Assembly (NCBI RefSeq): GCF_030581075.1
Contig: NZ_JAUQSW010000006.1
Coordinates: 186,001 to 250,000, forward strand
Length of the DNA: 64,000 nt
Direction of reading: 5' to 3'
Source of the DNA: Hymenobacter cheonanensis
GTDB taxonomy: Bacteria > Bacteroidota > Bacteroidia > Cytophagales > Hymenobacteraceae
Shown: piece by piece, positions 9,969 to 17,551 of the stretch
Layout: the number at the start of each line of letters is the position of its first letter
Position numbering within the stretch: position 1 is the first letter of the stretch
The notes under the pieces: model-generated
Databases searched by the model: none
What the model was told of the DNA's origin: nothing
What the model saw: only the letters and a program-made list of their open reading frames with translations
Program-made: the position numbers and the translations under genes

Positions 9969-10430
9969 ATGGAAGAAGTTGATTTTCTAGTTGCAGAGCT
10001 TCGCAGGTTTTCACCCGACATTGCTGAGTTAGGAACAGCAGTCAATTCACAGCTAGTTACTCAATTTGAACGCGAGCATGATTTCGTGTTACCTAATGAC
10101 TACAAGCTCACTATCGCTCAGATAAACGGCTTTAGCGTCATGGGAGCCGAAGTTTATGGTCTTCATGGCAAGACTTCGTCCCCTTCGCTGGAAAGTGTTT
10201 ATCAACGAGAGCATACTGACGTTTTCTATCCTCAGCCCTCTTATCTGATTCCATTTAGTGGCGATGGCGGCGGTAATTTTTATTGCTTTGATACTCGTTT
10301 TGAAAGCGCTGACGAACAGTCAAGCCCAGTCGTCTTTTGGGTTTCAAACTATCCCTATACAGAGGATGACCCGCCGGTTATTACTAATGACAGCTTTCTA
10401 GATTTTGTCAGGGAAGTAATTATCGGTTGA
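9969..10430 (+). CDS. SMI1/KNR4 (SUKH) family protein
   Basis: 153 residues. The pattern of an N-terminal helix, FEREHDFVLPNDYKLTIAQINGF, then a hydrophobic core with LIPFSGDGGGNFYCFDTR, fits the SUKH superfamily; the IPF...GDGGGNFYCFD block is its most conserved segment. In bacteria these proteins are mostly immunity proteins for polymorphic nuclease or deaminase toxins, but many are orphans. I see no toxin gene next to it. The coding sequence is clearly poorer in G+C than its neighbours and uses A/T-ending codons, consistent with recent transfer. Start at ATG 9969, 54 bp after accC. Confidence 0.82.
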   Translation: MEEVDFLVAELRRFSPDIAELGTAVNSQLVTQFEREHDFVLPNDYKLTIAQINGFSVMGAEVYGLHGKTSSPSLESVYQREHTDVFYPQPSYLIPFSGDGGGNFYCFDTRFESADEQSSPVVFWVSNYPYTEDDPPVITNDSFLDFVREVIIG

Positions 10431-10478
10431 ACCTTGGAAGAGTACGATTATGAGGGTAATGAAAGAAGATAGATAATT

Positions 10479-11363
10479 ATGCTCTACCTGGTGCGCGACC
10501 ACCTCTTCCCGGTGCTCGTGTTTCTGCACGCGCTGCTGGCGGGCCGGCCGCCCAACGATGGCCACGGGCGCTTTGCTCGCCAGCGGCACTACCGGGTGGC
10601 GCGGCTAGCCCGCCTGCCCGCCCCCATCCGGGAAAGCTCGGGGCTAGCGCGGGGCGACTCGGCCGGGCTGGTGTGGACCCACGGCGACGGCGGCACCCCG
10701 GCCACGCTCTACCTGGCGAGCCTGGCCGGGCGCCTATGCGGCGTGCTGCCGCTGGCCCCGTTGGCGAACCATGACTGGGAAGAATTGGCCCGCGACCCGG
10801 CCGGGCGCTTCTACATCGGCGACTTTGGCAACAATCGCAACGACCGGCGCGATTTGGCTATTTATCGCATCACCCCCGGCGCGGGTGGGGCGCGGGTCGA
10901 TACCATCGCCTTCCGCTACCCCGACCAGACGGCGTTTCCGCCGCCCCCGGCCCGGCGGCACTTCGACTGCGAGGCGATGGTGTTTTATAACGACACCCTG
11001 CACCTCTTTACCAAAGACCGCAGCCGGATGCACCGCACGCGCTACTACACGGTGCCCGCGCGGCCCGGCCGCTACGTGGCGGTACTGCGCGACAGCCTGC
11101 GGCTGCGCACCCTCGTGACGGGCGCGGCCCTGCGGCCCGATGGCCGCCAGGTGGCGCTGCTGGGCTACGGCGGGCTGTTTTTGTTTGACGGCCCGCCCGG
11201 CTCCCGGCTTTTTCAGCAGGCCAAGGCGTATCGCCGGCTGCCGACCACGGGCCAGGCCGAGGGCGTAGTTTATCTAAAAAACAACGCCCTGCTCTTTAGC
11301 AACGAGCGGGGGCGGCTGTTTCGGGTCACGTATCGGGACAAAACCGCGCCGGCCGCCCACTAG
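10479..11363 (+). CDS. Exported or membrane-anchored protein of unknown function, possible beta-propeller
   Basis: 294 residues. The first 22 residues (MLYLVRDHLFPVLVFLHALLAG) look like a signal peptide or anchor. The rest has propeller-like repeats: SSGLARGDSAGLVWTHGDGG, WEELARDPAGRFYIGDFGNNRNDR, FDCEAMVFYNDTLHLFTKDR and TTGQAEGVVYLKNNALLFSNERG. The motifs D-W-E-(D/E)-(L/I)-A and GDFGNN-(R/K)-N are seen in periplasmic Bacteroidota proteins of unknown function. The protein contains many Arg and Pro residues and is GC-rich, in contrast to the SUKH gene just before it. No catalytic residues can be named. Confidence 0.65.
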   Translation: MLYLVRDHLFPVLVFLHALLAGRPPNDGHGRFARQRHYRVARLARLPAPIRESSGLARGDSAGLVWTHGDGGTPATLYLASLAGRLCGVLPLAPLANHDWEELARDPAGRFYIGDFGNNRNDRRDLAIYRITPGAGGARVDTIAFRYPDQTAFPPPPARRHFDCEAMVFYNDTLHLFTKDRSRMHRTRYYTVPARPGRYVAVLRDSLRLRTLVTGAALRPDGRQVALLGYGGLFLFDGPPGSRLFQQAKAYRRLPTTGQAEGVVYLKNNALLFSNERGRLFRVTYRDKTAPAAH

Positions 11364-11398
11364 GCCCCCACGCTAGCCCATAGGCCGGGCTAGCTGGC

Positions 11399-12460
11399 CT
11401 ATTCGCCGGCGCCCTGCTGCGACGACTCGCGCACGAACAGCTCGGGCTGGAGCACCACCTGGCGCTGCATAAAAGGCGCATCGGGCGCGGCGGCCAGCTC
11501 CAAAAACAGGCGCACGGCGGCCTGGCCCATTTCCTCGCAGCGCTGGTCCACGGAGGTGAGGCGGGGCTCGGTGATGGCCGTGAAGCCCTCGTTGCTGAAG
11601 CCGGCCAGGGCAATATCCTGCGGTACCCGAATGCCCTGGGCCTTCAGCACCTGGAGCGCGCCGAGGATGGCCGAGTCGCCGGCCGCGAAGATGGCATCAA
11701 TCGGGTTGGGCAGGGCTAGCAGCTGGCGCGTGGCCTGGGCGCCGTCCTCGGTCGTCATGTCGGAGGTGATAATCAGTGCCTCCTCGGGGGCCAGGCCGTA
11801 GGCGGCCAGTGCGTCGAGGTAGCCCTGGCGGCGGTGCTGGTAAATATTGAGGTGCTGCGGGCCCGCCAGGTGGGCAATGCGGCGGCAGCCCTGCTCCAGC
11901 AGGTGGCGGGTGGCCTGAAAGGCGCCCTCGCGGTCGTTAAGCACCACCGAGTTTACCTGTTCGGTGGCCGGAATGCGGTCGAAGAACACCAGCGGCACGC
12001 CCCGGCCCCGCACCTTATCAAAATGGTGATAATCCTGAGTGTTGCGGGCCAGCGACACGAGCACGCCCGCCACCTGGGCGTTGAGCAGCGTCTCCACGTT
12101 GCGGCGCTCGAGCTGCACGTCTTCGTGCGACTGGCACACGATGACGCTGAAGCCGGCCTTGCTGGCCGCCGTTTCGATGCCCTGAATGACGGACGGAAAA
12201 AACTTGCCCTCGATGTAAGGCACCACCACGCCCAGCAGCCGGCTCTGGCCTTTGCGCAGGGCGGCGGCCAGGTGGTTGGGCTGGTAATTAAGCTTTTTGG
12301 CTAGCTTGAGCACGCGCTGCTTGGTGGCCGCCCCAATGCTGTGGTGGTCGCTGAGCGCGCGCGAAATAGTCGTCATCGATACGCCCAGCTCGCGGGCCAG
12401 GTCGGCCATCGAAACGGCGGGTGGGGTAGCGCCGGGCGCCGGCTTTTTAGGGGAACTCAT
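11399..12460 (-). CDS. LacI-family transcriptional regulator
   Basis: 353 residues. An N-terminal extension of about 15 residues precedes the helix-turn-helix (SMADLARELGVSMTTISRAL) and the hinge helix (NYQPNHLAAALRKG) with the leucine that inserts into the minor groove at a central CpG. A periplasmic-binding-protein-like effector domain follows (LLGVVVPYIEGKFFPSVIQGIE, VPLVFFDRIP, IDAIFAAGDSAILGALQVL, IALAGFSNEGFTAITEPRLTSVDQ). Such regulators usually sense sugars or related metabolites. There is no adjacent transport or catabolic operon to suggest the ligand. The palindrome CCGCAAACGTTTGCGG at 50657-50672 in front of pckA is of the type this family binds, but the pairing is inference. Confidence 0.92.
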   Translation of the reverse strand: MSSPKKPAPGATPPAVSMADLARELGVSMTTISRALSDHHSIGAATKQRVLKLAKKLNYQPNHLAAALRKGQSRLLGVVVPYIEGKFFPSVIQGIETAASKAGFSVIVCQSHEDVQLERRNVETLLNAQVAGVLVSLARNTQDYHHFDKVRGRGVPLVFFDRIPATEQVNSVVLNDREGAFQATRHLLEQGCRRIAHLAGPQHLNIYQHRRQGYLDALAAYGLAPEEALIITSDMTTEDGAQATRQLLALPNPIDAIFAAGDSAILGALQVLKAQGIRVPQDIALAGFSNEGFTAITEPRLTSVDQRCEEMGQAAVRLFLELAAAPDAPFMQRQVVLQPELFVRESSQQGAGE

Positions 12461-12639
12461 GCGAATACTAACCGCCAGCTTCTACCAAAAAAGGCAGCTG
12501 GCCTCCCTACAAATTTAGGACGGCTTTCGGCAATCCAATTCCGGCCCGGCGCGGGTGGCGGCCCCGCCCCCGCCCGCCCGGCAGCCTTGGTAGCTGGCCT
12601 CCTCCCTATATTGCCGCCGTTCCTTAACGCCCGCCCCCG

Positions 12640-13167
12640 ATGCTTAACCTTCTTTGCAGCGCCCTAGCCCTGGCAACCTGGGGCGCGGCCCCGGCCGCCG
12701 CGCCCACGGGCCAAATCGACTTCAGCAAGCTGCGGCTGAATCAGTTGGCCTTCACTTCGAGCCGTAGCCAAGTGCAGCAGCGCCTGGGCCAGCCCCGGGC
12801 CGTGGTGGCGCCCCACTACGAGTGCGGCGCTTATTCGAGCCAAGAGCAGGGGCAGAAGTTTTACCAGCTGCGCTACCCGCACGCCCGGTTTATTGGCAAC
12901 AATAAAGTAGGCTATGCCATTCAGTACGTGTATTTTGTTCCGAAAGGCCCGGCGCTGACGTATGGCCGCCACGCGCTCAGCGACCGCACTACGGTGGCCG
13001 ACTTGCAGCGCCTCTTCGGCCCCGGCACCCACCCCGAGAAGATTAAAACTGCCGAGATGCCCCAGGGCCAGGAAGCCGTATCCGTCCATTCCGACCACGA
13101 CGACGGCGCCATTTTCTGGTTCAGCCACGGCCGGCTCACCAAGTTTGAGTACTGGACGCCCTGCTAG
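12640..13167 (+). CDS. Secreted protein of unknown function
   Basis: 175 residues with a signal peptide (MLNLLCSALALATWGAAPAAA). The mature part begins GQIDFSKLRLNQLAFTSSRSQVQQRLGQP, a pattern like the small SmpA/OmlA or DUF-type periplasmic domains in which a helix is followed by G-x-P. It contains two cysteines (YECGAY and the C-terminal TPC) that could form a disulfide. Nothing in the surroundings gives a role; it sits between a convergent-side LacI gene and mrp. Codon use matches the genome. Confidence 0.65.
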   Translation: MLNLLCSALALATWGAAPAAAPTGQIDFSKLRLNQLAFTSSRSQVQQRLGQPRAVVAPHYECGAYSSQEQGQKFYQLRYPHARFIGNNKVGYAIQYVYFVPKGPALTYGRHALSDRTTVADLQRLFGPGTHPEKIKTAEMPQGQEAVSVHSDHDDGAIFWFSHGRLTKFEYWTPC

Positions 13168-13222
13168 GCTCCGCTGCCCCGATTATACCGGCCCGCAGAA
13201 ACCCATCCCCCGCCCGCCGGGT

Positions 13223-13230
13223 TATCTTTG
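13223..13230 (+). promoter_or_regulatory. TAnnTTTG promoter element for the mrp-nifU pair
   Basis: TATCTTTG ends 29 nt before the ATG at 13260 and supports that start. Confidence 0.6.
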
Positions 13231-13259
13231 CAGCTACGCCCCTAGCGGCGCAATTGCAT

Positions 13260-14366
13260 ATGCCTGAGATAACGATAGACGCCGTCCGCCACGCCCTGAG
13301 CTTCGTGGAAGAGCCCGATTTGGGCCAGGATTTGATTACGCTTAACATGGTGGAAGACATTGTGGTGGAGGGCCGCACGGTGTCGTTCACGGTGGTGCTC
13401 ACTACGCCCGCCTGCCCGCTCAAGCAGCTTATCCACGATGCCTGCGAGCGGGCCGTGCACACGATGGTGGACAAAGACGCCAACGTGGTGATTCAGATGA
13501 CCTCGCGCGTGACCACCATGCGCAACAACAACACTATCTTGCCCGGCGTGAAGAACATCATCGCCATTGCTTCGGGCAAGGGCGGCGTGGGCAAAAGCAC
13601 CGTCACGGCCAACCTGGCCGTGGCCCTGGCCGCTGCCGGCGCCAAGGTGGGCCTCATCGACGCCGATATTTCGGGCCCGAGCATGCCCACCATGTTTGGC
13701 GTGGAAGACGCCCGGCCGCACGTATACCAGTCGCCGGCCGGCAAAAACCTCATCGAGCCCATCATCAAATACGGGGTTAAGCTGATGAGTATCGGCTTCC
13801 TGGCCCCTAGCGAGCACGCCATTGTGTGGCGCGGGCCGATGGCCTCGTCGGCGCTCAAGCAGTTTATTACGGAGGTAGACTGGGGCGAGCTTGATTACTT
13901 GCTGCTCGATTTGCCGCCCGGCACCTCCGACATTCACCTTACCATGGTGCAAACCGTGCCCGTGACCGGCGCCATCATCGTGACCACGCCGCAGCCCGTG
14001 GCCCTGATGGACGCGCAGAAGGGCTTGCAGATGTTCCGCCAGCCGCAAATCAACGTGCCGGTGCTGGGCATTATCGAGAACATGGCCTGGTTTACACCCG
14101 CCGAATTGCCTGAAAATAAATACTATATCTTTGGCGAGGGCGGCGGGCAGCGCCTGGCCGCCAAGCACGACGTGCCGCTGCTCGGGCAGCTGCCGCTGAT
14201 ACAGGCGGTGCGCGAGGCCGGCGACGATGGCCGCCCGGCCGTGCTGGCTGATGTAAATTCGCCGGCGGCGGCCACCTTCCGAGACCTGGCCGAGAGCCTG
14301 GCCCGCCAGGTGAGTATTCGCAACAACGTTGCCCCTAAAACTTCCGTTGTGCAGATGAACCGCTAA
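13260..14366 (+). CDS. mrp: Mrp/NBP35-family iron-sulfur cluster carrier ATPase
   Basis: 368 residues from ATG 13260. An N-terminal MIP18/DUF59 domain (MPEITIDAVRHALSFVEEPD) with TTPACPLKQLI is followed by a deviant Walker A P-loop (ASGKGGVGKSTVTANLAVAL), the switch VGLIDADISGPSMPTMFG, and LLLDLPPGTSDIHLTMVQ. These are typical of ApbC/Mrp proteins that carry and deliver Fe-S clusters. The usual C-terminal CxxC is replaced in this subgroup by an ENMAWFTP segment lacking the cysteine pair, so cluster binding by this protein is uncertain. The nifU-like gene 100 bp downstream supports a Fe-S role. Confidence 0.92.
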   Translation: MPEITIDAVRHALSFVEEPDLGQDLITLNMVEDIVVEGRTVSFTVVLTTPACPLKQLIHDACERAVHTMVDKDANVVIQMTSRVTTMRNNNTILPGVKNIIAIASGKGGVGKSTVTANLAVALAAAGAKVGLIDADISGPSMPTMFGVEDARPHVYQSPAGKNLIEPIIKYGVKLMSIGFLAPSEHAIVWRGPMASSALKQFITEVDWGELDYLLLDLPPGTSDIHLTMVQTVPVTGAIIVTTPQPVALMDAQKGLQMFRQPQINVPVLGIIENMAWFTPAELPENKYYIFGEGGGQRLAAKHDVPLLGQLPLIQAVREAGDDGRPAVLADVNSPAAATFRDLAESLARQVSIRNNVAPKTSVVQMNR

Positions 14367-14465
14367 GTAGCGCCCGGCGGCCGGCCTGTTGCAGGGCGGC
14401 CCGCAGCGCACATTTTACTGCTTTAGCCTGTTTCTGGCACATTGCTAACCGTTAATTGATTGAAA

Positions 14466-14693
14466 ATGGATTCTGTTTTGTCCCGCGTCGAGCAAGCCCT
14501 TGATTCTCTGCGTCCTTACCTGGCCACGGATGGCGGCAACGTGCGCGTGGCCGAAATCACCGACGCCGGCGTACTGAAGCTGGAGTGGGAAGGCGCCTGC
14601 GGCGCCTGCCCCATGTCGCCGATGACCCGTGCGGGCCTCGAAGACACCGTGCGCAAGGCCGTGCCCGAAATCACGGCCGTAGAGGCCCGCTAG
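14466..14693 (+). CDS. NifU C-terminal-domain Fe-S scaffold protein
   Basis: 75 residues from ATG 14466, the size of a stand-alone NifU C-terminal domain (NfuA/Nfu-like). The conserved core is LRPYLATDGGNVRVAEI, then EWEGACGACPMSPMTRAGLEDTV. The CGAC pair (CxxC) binds a bridging Fe-S cluster between two subunits. A TTG two codons upstream is in frame but less likely. It follows mrp with a 100-bp gap and probably works with it in cluster assembly or transfer. Confidence 0.92.
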   Translation: MDSVLSRVEQALDSLRPYLATDGGNVRVAEITDAGVLKLEWEGACGACPMSPMTRAGLEDTVRKAVPEITAVEAR

Positions 14694-14719
14694 CTTCTTA
14701 AAAAAGTAATCTTCTCCAT

Positions 14720-14820
14720 CGTTTGTCATGCTGAGCTTGCCGAAGCATCTCGCCCCAATCGTTAGGTTAGTACCCTGGCGGTGCGGGCGAGATGCTTCGG
14801 CAAGCTCAGTATGACAAACG
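14720..14820. repeat. Palindromic repeat element, copy 2
   Basis: Arms of 36 nt (14720-14755 and 14785-14820) are reverse complements with one mismatch around a 29-nt loop. A T-run at 14821-14827 directly after the right arm would let it act as a terminator for nifU transcripts. Core TGTCATGCTGAGCTTGC is shared with copy 3. Confidence 0.88.
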
Positions 14821-14859
14821 TTTTTTTATACCACCCCACCCCCGCCCCGCCTTTTGCCT

Positions 14860-16176
14860 ATGCCCGCTTCGCCCGCCAACGACCCTAGCCTGCGCTCCTG
14901 GATTGACATCCGGCCCACCGACGACTTTCCGATTCAGAACCTGCCCTTCGGGGTAATGGAGGTGCCCGAGTGGGGCCCGCGCCTGGCGGTGGCCATCGGC
15001 GGCTACGCCCTCGATTTGTACGAGTGCGCGCAGCTAGGCTATTTCGACAGCATTGCCGAGGACGTGCCGGCGCTGGGTGCGGCGCTGCCCAAGGTGTTTC
15101 GGCGGCGCTCGCTGAATGCGTTTTTGCGGCTGGGGCCGGCGGCGTGGCGGGCCGTGCGCGAGCGCGTGAGCGAGCTGCTGCGCCACGATAATCCCAGCCT
15201 GCGCGACAACGAGCTGGCCATCCGCACCTGCCTGCTGCGCCAGCGCGACGTGACCCTGCTGCGCCCGGTGAAGCCCACCAACTACGTCGATTTTTACAGC
15301 AGCCTGGAGCACGCTACCAACGTGGGCGCCATGTTCCGGCCCGATAACCCACTGCTGCCCAATTGGCGGCACCTGCCCATTGCCTACCACGGCCGGGCCA
15401 ACTCCATCGTGGCCAGCGGCACGCCCGTGCGCCGGCCTAGTGGGCAGTGCCGCCCGGCCGGCCGGGAAACACCGGTTTTCGGCCCCACCCAGCAGCTCGA
15501 TTTTGAGCTGGAAACGGCTTTCATCGTGGGCCGGGGCACCGCGCAGGGCAGCACGGTGCCCCTGGCCGAGGCCGAGAGCCACATTTTTGGCCTCGTGCTG
15601 TTCAATGACTGGAGCGCCCGCGATATCCAGAGCTGGGAGTACCAGCCGCTAGGGCCGTTTTTGGGTAAGAGCTTCGCCAGCAGCGTGTCGCCCTGGGTGG
15701 TCACGCTCGATGCGCTGGAGCCCTTCCGGGTGGCCGGCCCGGCGCAGGAGCCGCAGCCCCTGCCCTACCTGCAAGCTACTGGCGAGCAGCATTTTGACGT
15801 TCAGCTCGAAGTACTCATTCAGCCCGCCGGCGCCACGGCGGCCCCGCTCGTTATCAGCCACACCAGCACGAAATATTTGTACTGGAGCATGGCCCAGCAG
15901 CTGGCCCACCACGCCAGCAACGGCTGCCCGCTCGACGCGGGCGACCTCTACGCCTCGGGCACCATCAGCGGGCCCACATCCGGCTCGCTAGGCTCCCTGC
16001 TGGAGCTTACGCAGCGCGGCACCCAGCCGCTGAACCTGCCGGGCGGCGTGCAGCTGGGCTTTTTGCGCGATGGCGACACGGTTATCCTGCGCGGCTACGC
16101 CGAGAAGAACGGCGTGCGCATCGGGCTGGGCGAGGTGAGCGGCACGGTGCTGCCGGCAATTACTACTGACCACTAA
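14860..16176 (+). CDS. fahA: Fumarylacetoacetase
   Basis: 438 residues from ATG 14860. It hydrolyses fumarylacetoacetate to fumarate and acetoacetate, the last step of tyrosine/phenylalanine degradation through homogentisate. The N-terminal SH3-like domain (FPIQNLPFGVMEVPEWGPRL, GVAIG-type loop) precedes the catalytic domain with VDFYSSLEHATNVGAMFRP, the metal-binding DFELETAFIVGRG and LFNDWSARDIQSWEYQPLGPFLGKSF. TGTISGP-like text (YASGTISGPTSGSLGSLLEL) matches the family's C-terminal signature. No other gene of the homogentisate pathway is in the window. It is preceded by palindromic copy 2. Confidence 0.94.
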   Translation: MPASPANDPSLRSWIDIRPTDDFPIQNLPFGVMEVPEWGPRLAVAIGGYALDLYECAQLGYFDSIAEDVPALGAALPKVFRRRSLNAFLRLGPAAWRAVRERVSELLRHDNPSLRDNELAIRTCLLRQRDVTLLRPVKPTNYVDFYSSLEHATNVGAMFRPDNPLLPNWRHLPIAYHGRANSIVASGTPVRRPSGQCRPAGRETPVFGPTQQLDFELETAFIVGRGTAQGSTVPLAEAESHIFGLVLFNDWSARDIQSWEYQPLGPFLGKSFASSVSPWVVTLDALEPFRVAGPAQEPQPLPYLQATGEQHFDVQLEVLIQPAGATAAPLVISHTSTKYLYWSMAQQLAHHASNGCPLDAGDLYASGTISGPTSGSLGSLLELTQRGTQPLNLPGGVQLGFLRDGDTVILRGYAEKNGVRIGLGEVSGTVLPAITTDH

Positions 16177-16187
16177 CATTACTTTCT

Positions 16188-17480
16188 TTGAACACGCTCC
16201 CGCTTTCTGCCCCCTTTCCCCAACCCACTGCCCGGCGACAGTTTGAATTTAATCTGGAAGCCTTACGTGGATGCGCGGCCCTTATCGTTGTCGTCTTTCA
16301 CGCACTTGTGGTGCCTGCCAGCTTGGACCCCGCTTATACCCCCGGCAGTATATGGCAAAAGCTTTTACCGGGCCATTCCAGCGTATTGATTTTTTTTATT
16401 CTGTCAGGGTACGTTATAGGCCTAACCAATACGAAAGCGCTCACCCGCCACACCATTCTTTCCTATTTGCGCAAGCGGCTGGTCAGGCTATATCCCATAT
16501 ACCTGATAAGCTTATTTATTGCCGCGGCAGTTGCCGGTTTTAAGTATTCTGCTTTTACCCTATTAGGGCACGTGCTATTTTTACAAGATTCTGTTATCCC
16601 GGTGATATCAGAAAACATGCCCCTGTGGTCTTTAAATAGCGAGGTTCTATTTTATCTTCTCTTCATTCCCGTATCTTATTTCAGCATCAGCCCCGGCCGC
16701 GTGTGCCTGCTATCCTTGCTGCTGGGGCTTGCCAGCAGGCTACTGTTTCCAATGCCGCTTCTCAGCTCCTATTGCTTTGGGTTTGTATTCTGGTCAAGCG
16801 GGTTATGGCTGGCACAGTCTTCCCTTTTCGCAAAGCAATACTCCTCGCGCTGGTTTCTGATAGCCTTACTGTGTTTGTTTTTCAGCTACGAGTCGCTGAA
16901 TCCATTTTTTTCAATTACCGATGCGCTGGATAAGCGCCTGCATATCAATTTTCTCCCCACCAGCGGGCTATATATATCATTTGTCGACCTGTTTGAGTGG
17001 CCATTTTACTTTTATTTATTCTTGCGCTTTGCCAATCATAAGCTGCGCGGCGACGTATTCGTTTTGCTGCCCTTGCTCTTTCTGAATTTTGCTTACAGCG
17101 CCCATTTATTCTTGAAATACAAGGCAGACCCTGCTAAGCTGGAGCCATTCATTTTTCCAATGTTCTTTTTCCTTATAGGAAGCGTAATTCTGCTATTTAC
17201 CAGGAACCAGCATAAGAACGAGCAGGCTGCCCCGTTGCCAGTGTCGCTGCTGAAGCTAGGCGGCATCTCCTACGGGATTTACGTAATTCACTTTCCCATC
17301 AGCGTTTTTCTCTCGCGCTTTACCACGTTCAGCGGCTCCGGCTTTACGTTCAGTGTGCGCCTGGCCCTCGACGTTATGCTGGTGCTACTCACCGGCTACG
17401 TATTGGAAATGAAAATCCAGCCCTGGTTTAAAGCCCGGTTTAGTGAGCATACCCCTCGCCTGGCGACTGCCAGCAAGTAG
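16188..17480 (+). CDS. Acyltransferase 3 family integral membrane protein
   Basis: 430 residues, starting at TTG 16188, since no ATG is available near the conserved N-terminus. Residues 20-45 (FNLEALRGCAALIVVVFHALV) carry the family start, with the catalytic histidine in VFHAL. The pattern FILSGYVIGL and RKRLVRLYPIYL follows. About ten transmembrane helices are visible. These enzymes O-acylate sugars of lipopolysaccharide, exopolysaccharide or small molecules at the inner membrane. G+C is lower than in flanking genes and A/T-ending codons are frequent, so it may be acquired. It begins 11 bp after fahA, but the functions have no obvious link. Confidence 0.85.
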   Translation: MNTLPLSAPFPQPTARRQFEFNLEALRGCAALIVVVFHALVVPASLDPAYTPGSIWQKLLPGHSSVLIFFILSGYVIGLTNTKALTRHTILSYLRKRLVRLYPIYLISLFIAAAVAGFKYSAFTLLGHVLFLQDSVIPVISENMPLWSLNSEVLFYLLFIPVSYFSISPGRVCLLSLLLGLASRLLFPMPLLSSYCFGFVFWSSGLWLAQSSLFAKQYSSRWFLIALLCLFFSYESLNPFFSITDALDKRLHINFLPTSGLYISFVDLFEWPFYFYLFLRFANHKLRGDVFVLLPLLFLNFAYSAHLFLKYKADPAKLEPFIFPMFFFLIGSVILLFTRNQHKNEQAAPLPVSLLKLGGISYGIYVIHFPISVFLSRFTTFSGSGFTFSVRLALDVMLVLLTGYVLEMKIQPWFKARFSEHTPRLATASK

Positions 17481-17494
17481 CTGAGCCTCAGCTA

Positions 17495-17538
17495 AGCAAA
17501 AGGCCCCTGGCGATAGGTATCGCCAGGGGCCTTTTGCT
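17495..17538. terminator. Bidirectional rho-independent terminator
   Basis: A perfect 19-bp stem (17495-17513 with 17520-17538) with internal A- and T-runs lies between the convergent acyltransferase and acs genes. Confidence 0.85.
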
Positions 17539-17551
17539 TCCTTTTCTTTTT

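Noticed and set aside
13242-14411. 389-residue antisense frame over mrp
   Set aside because: Composition is the mirror of the coding strand and mrp is secure.
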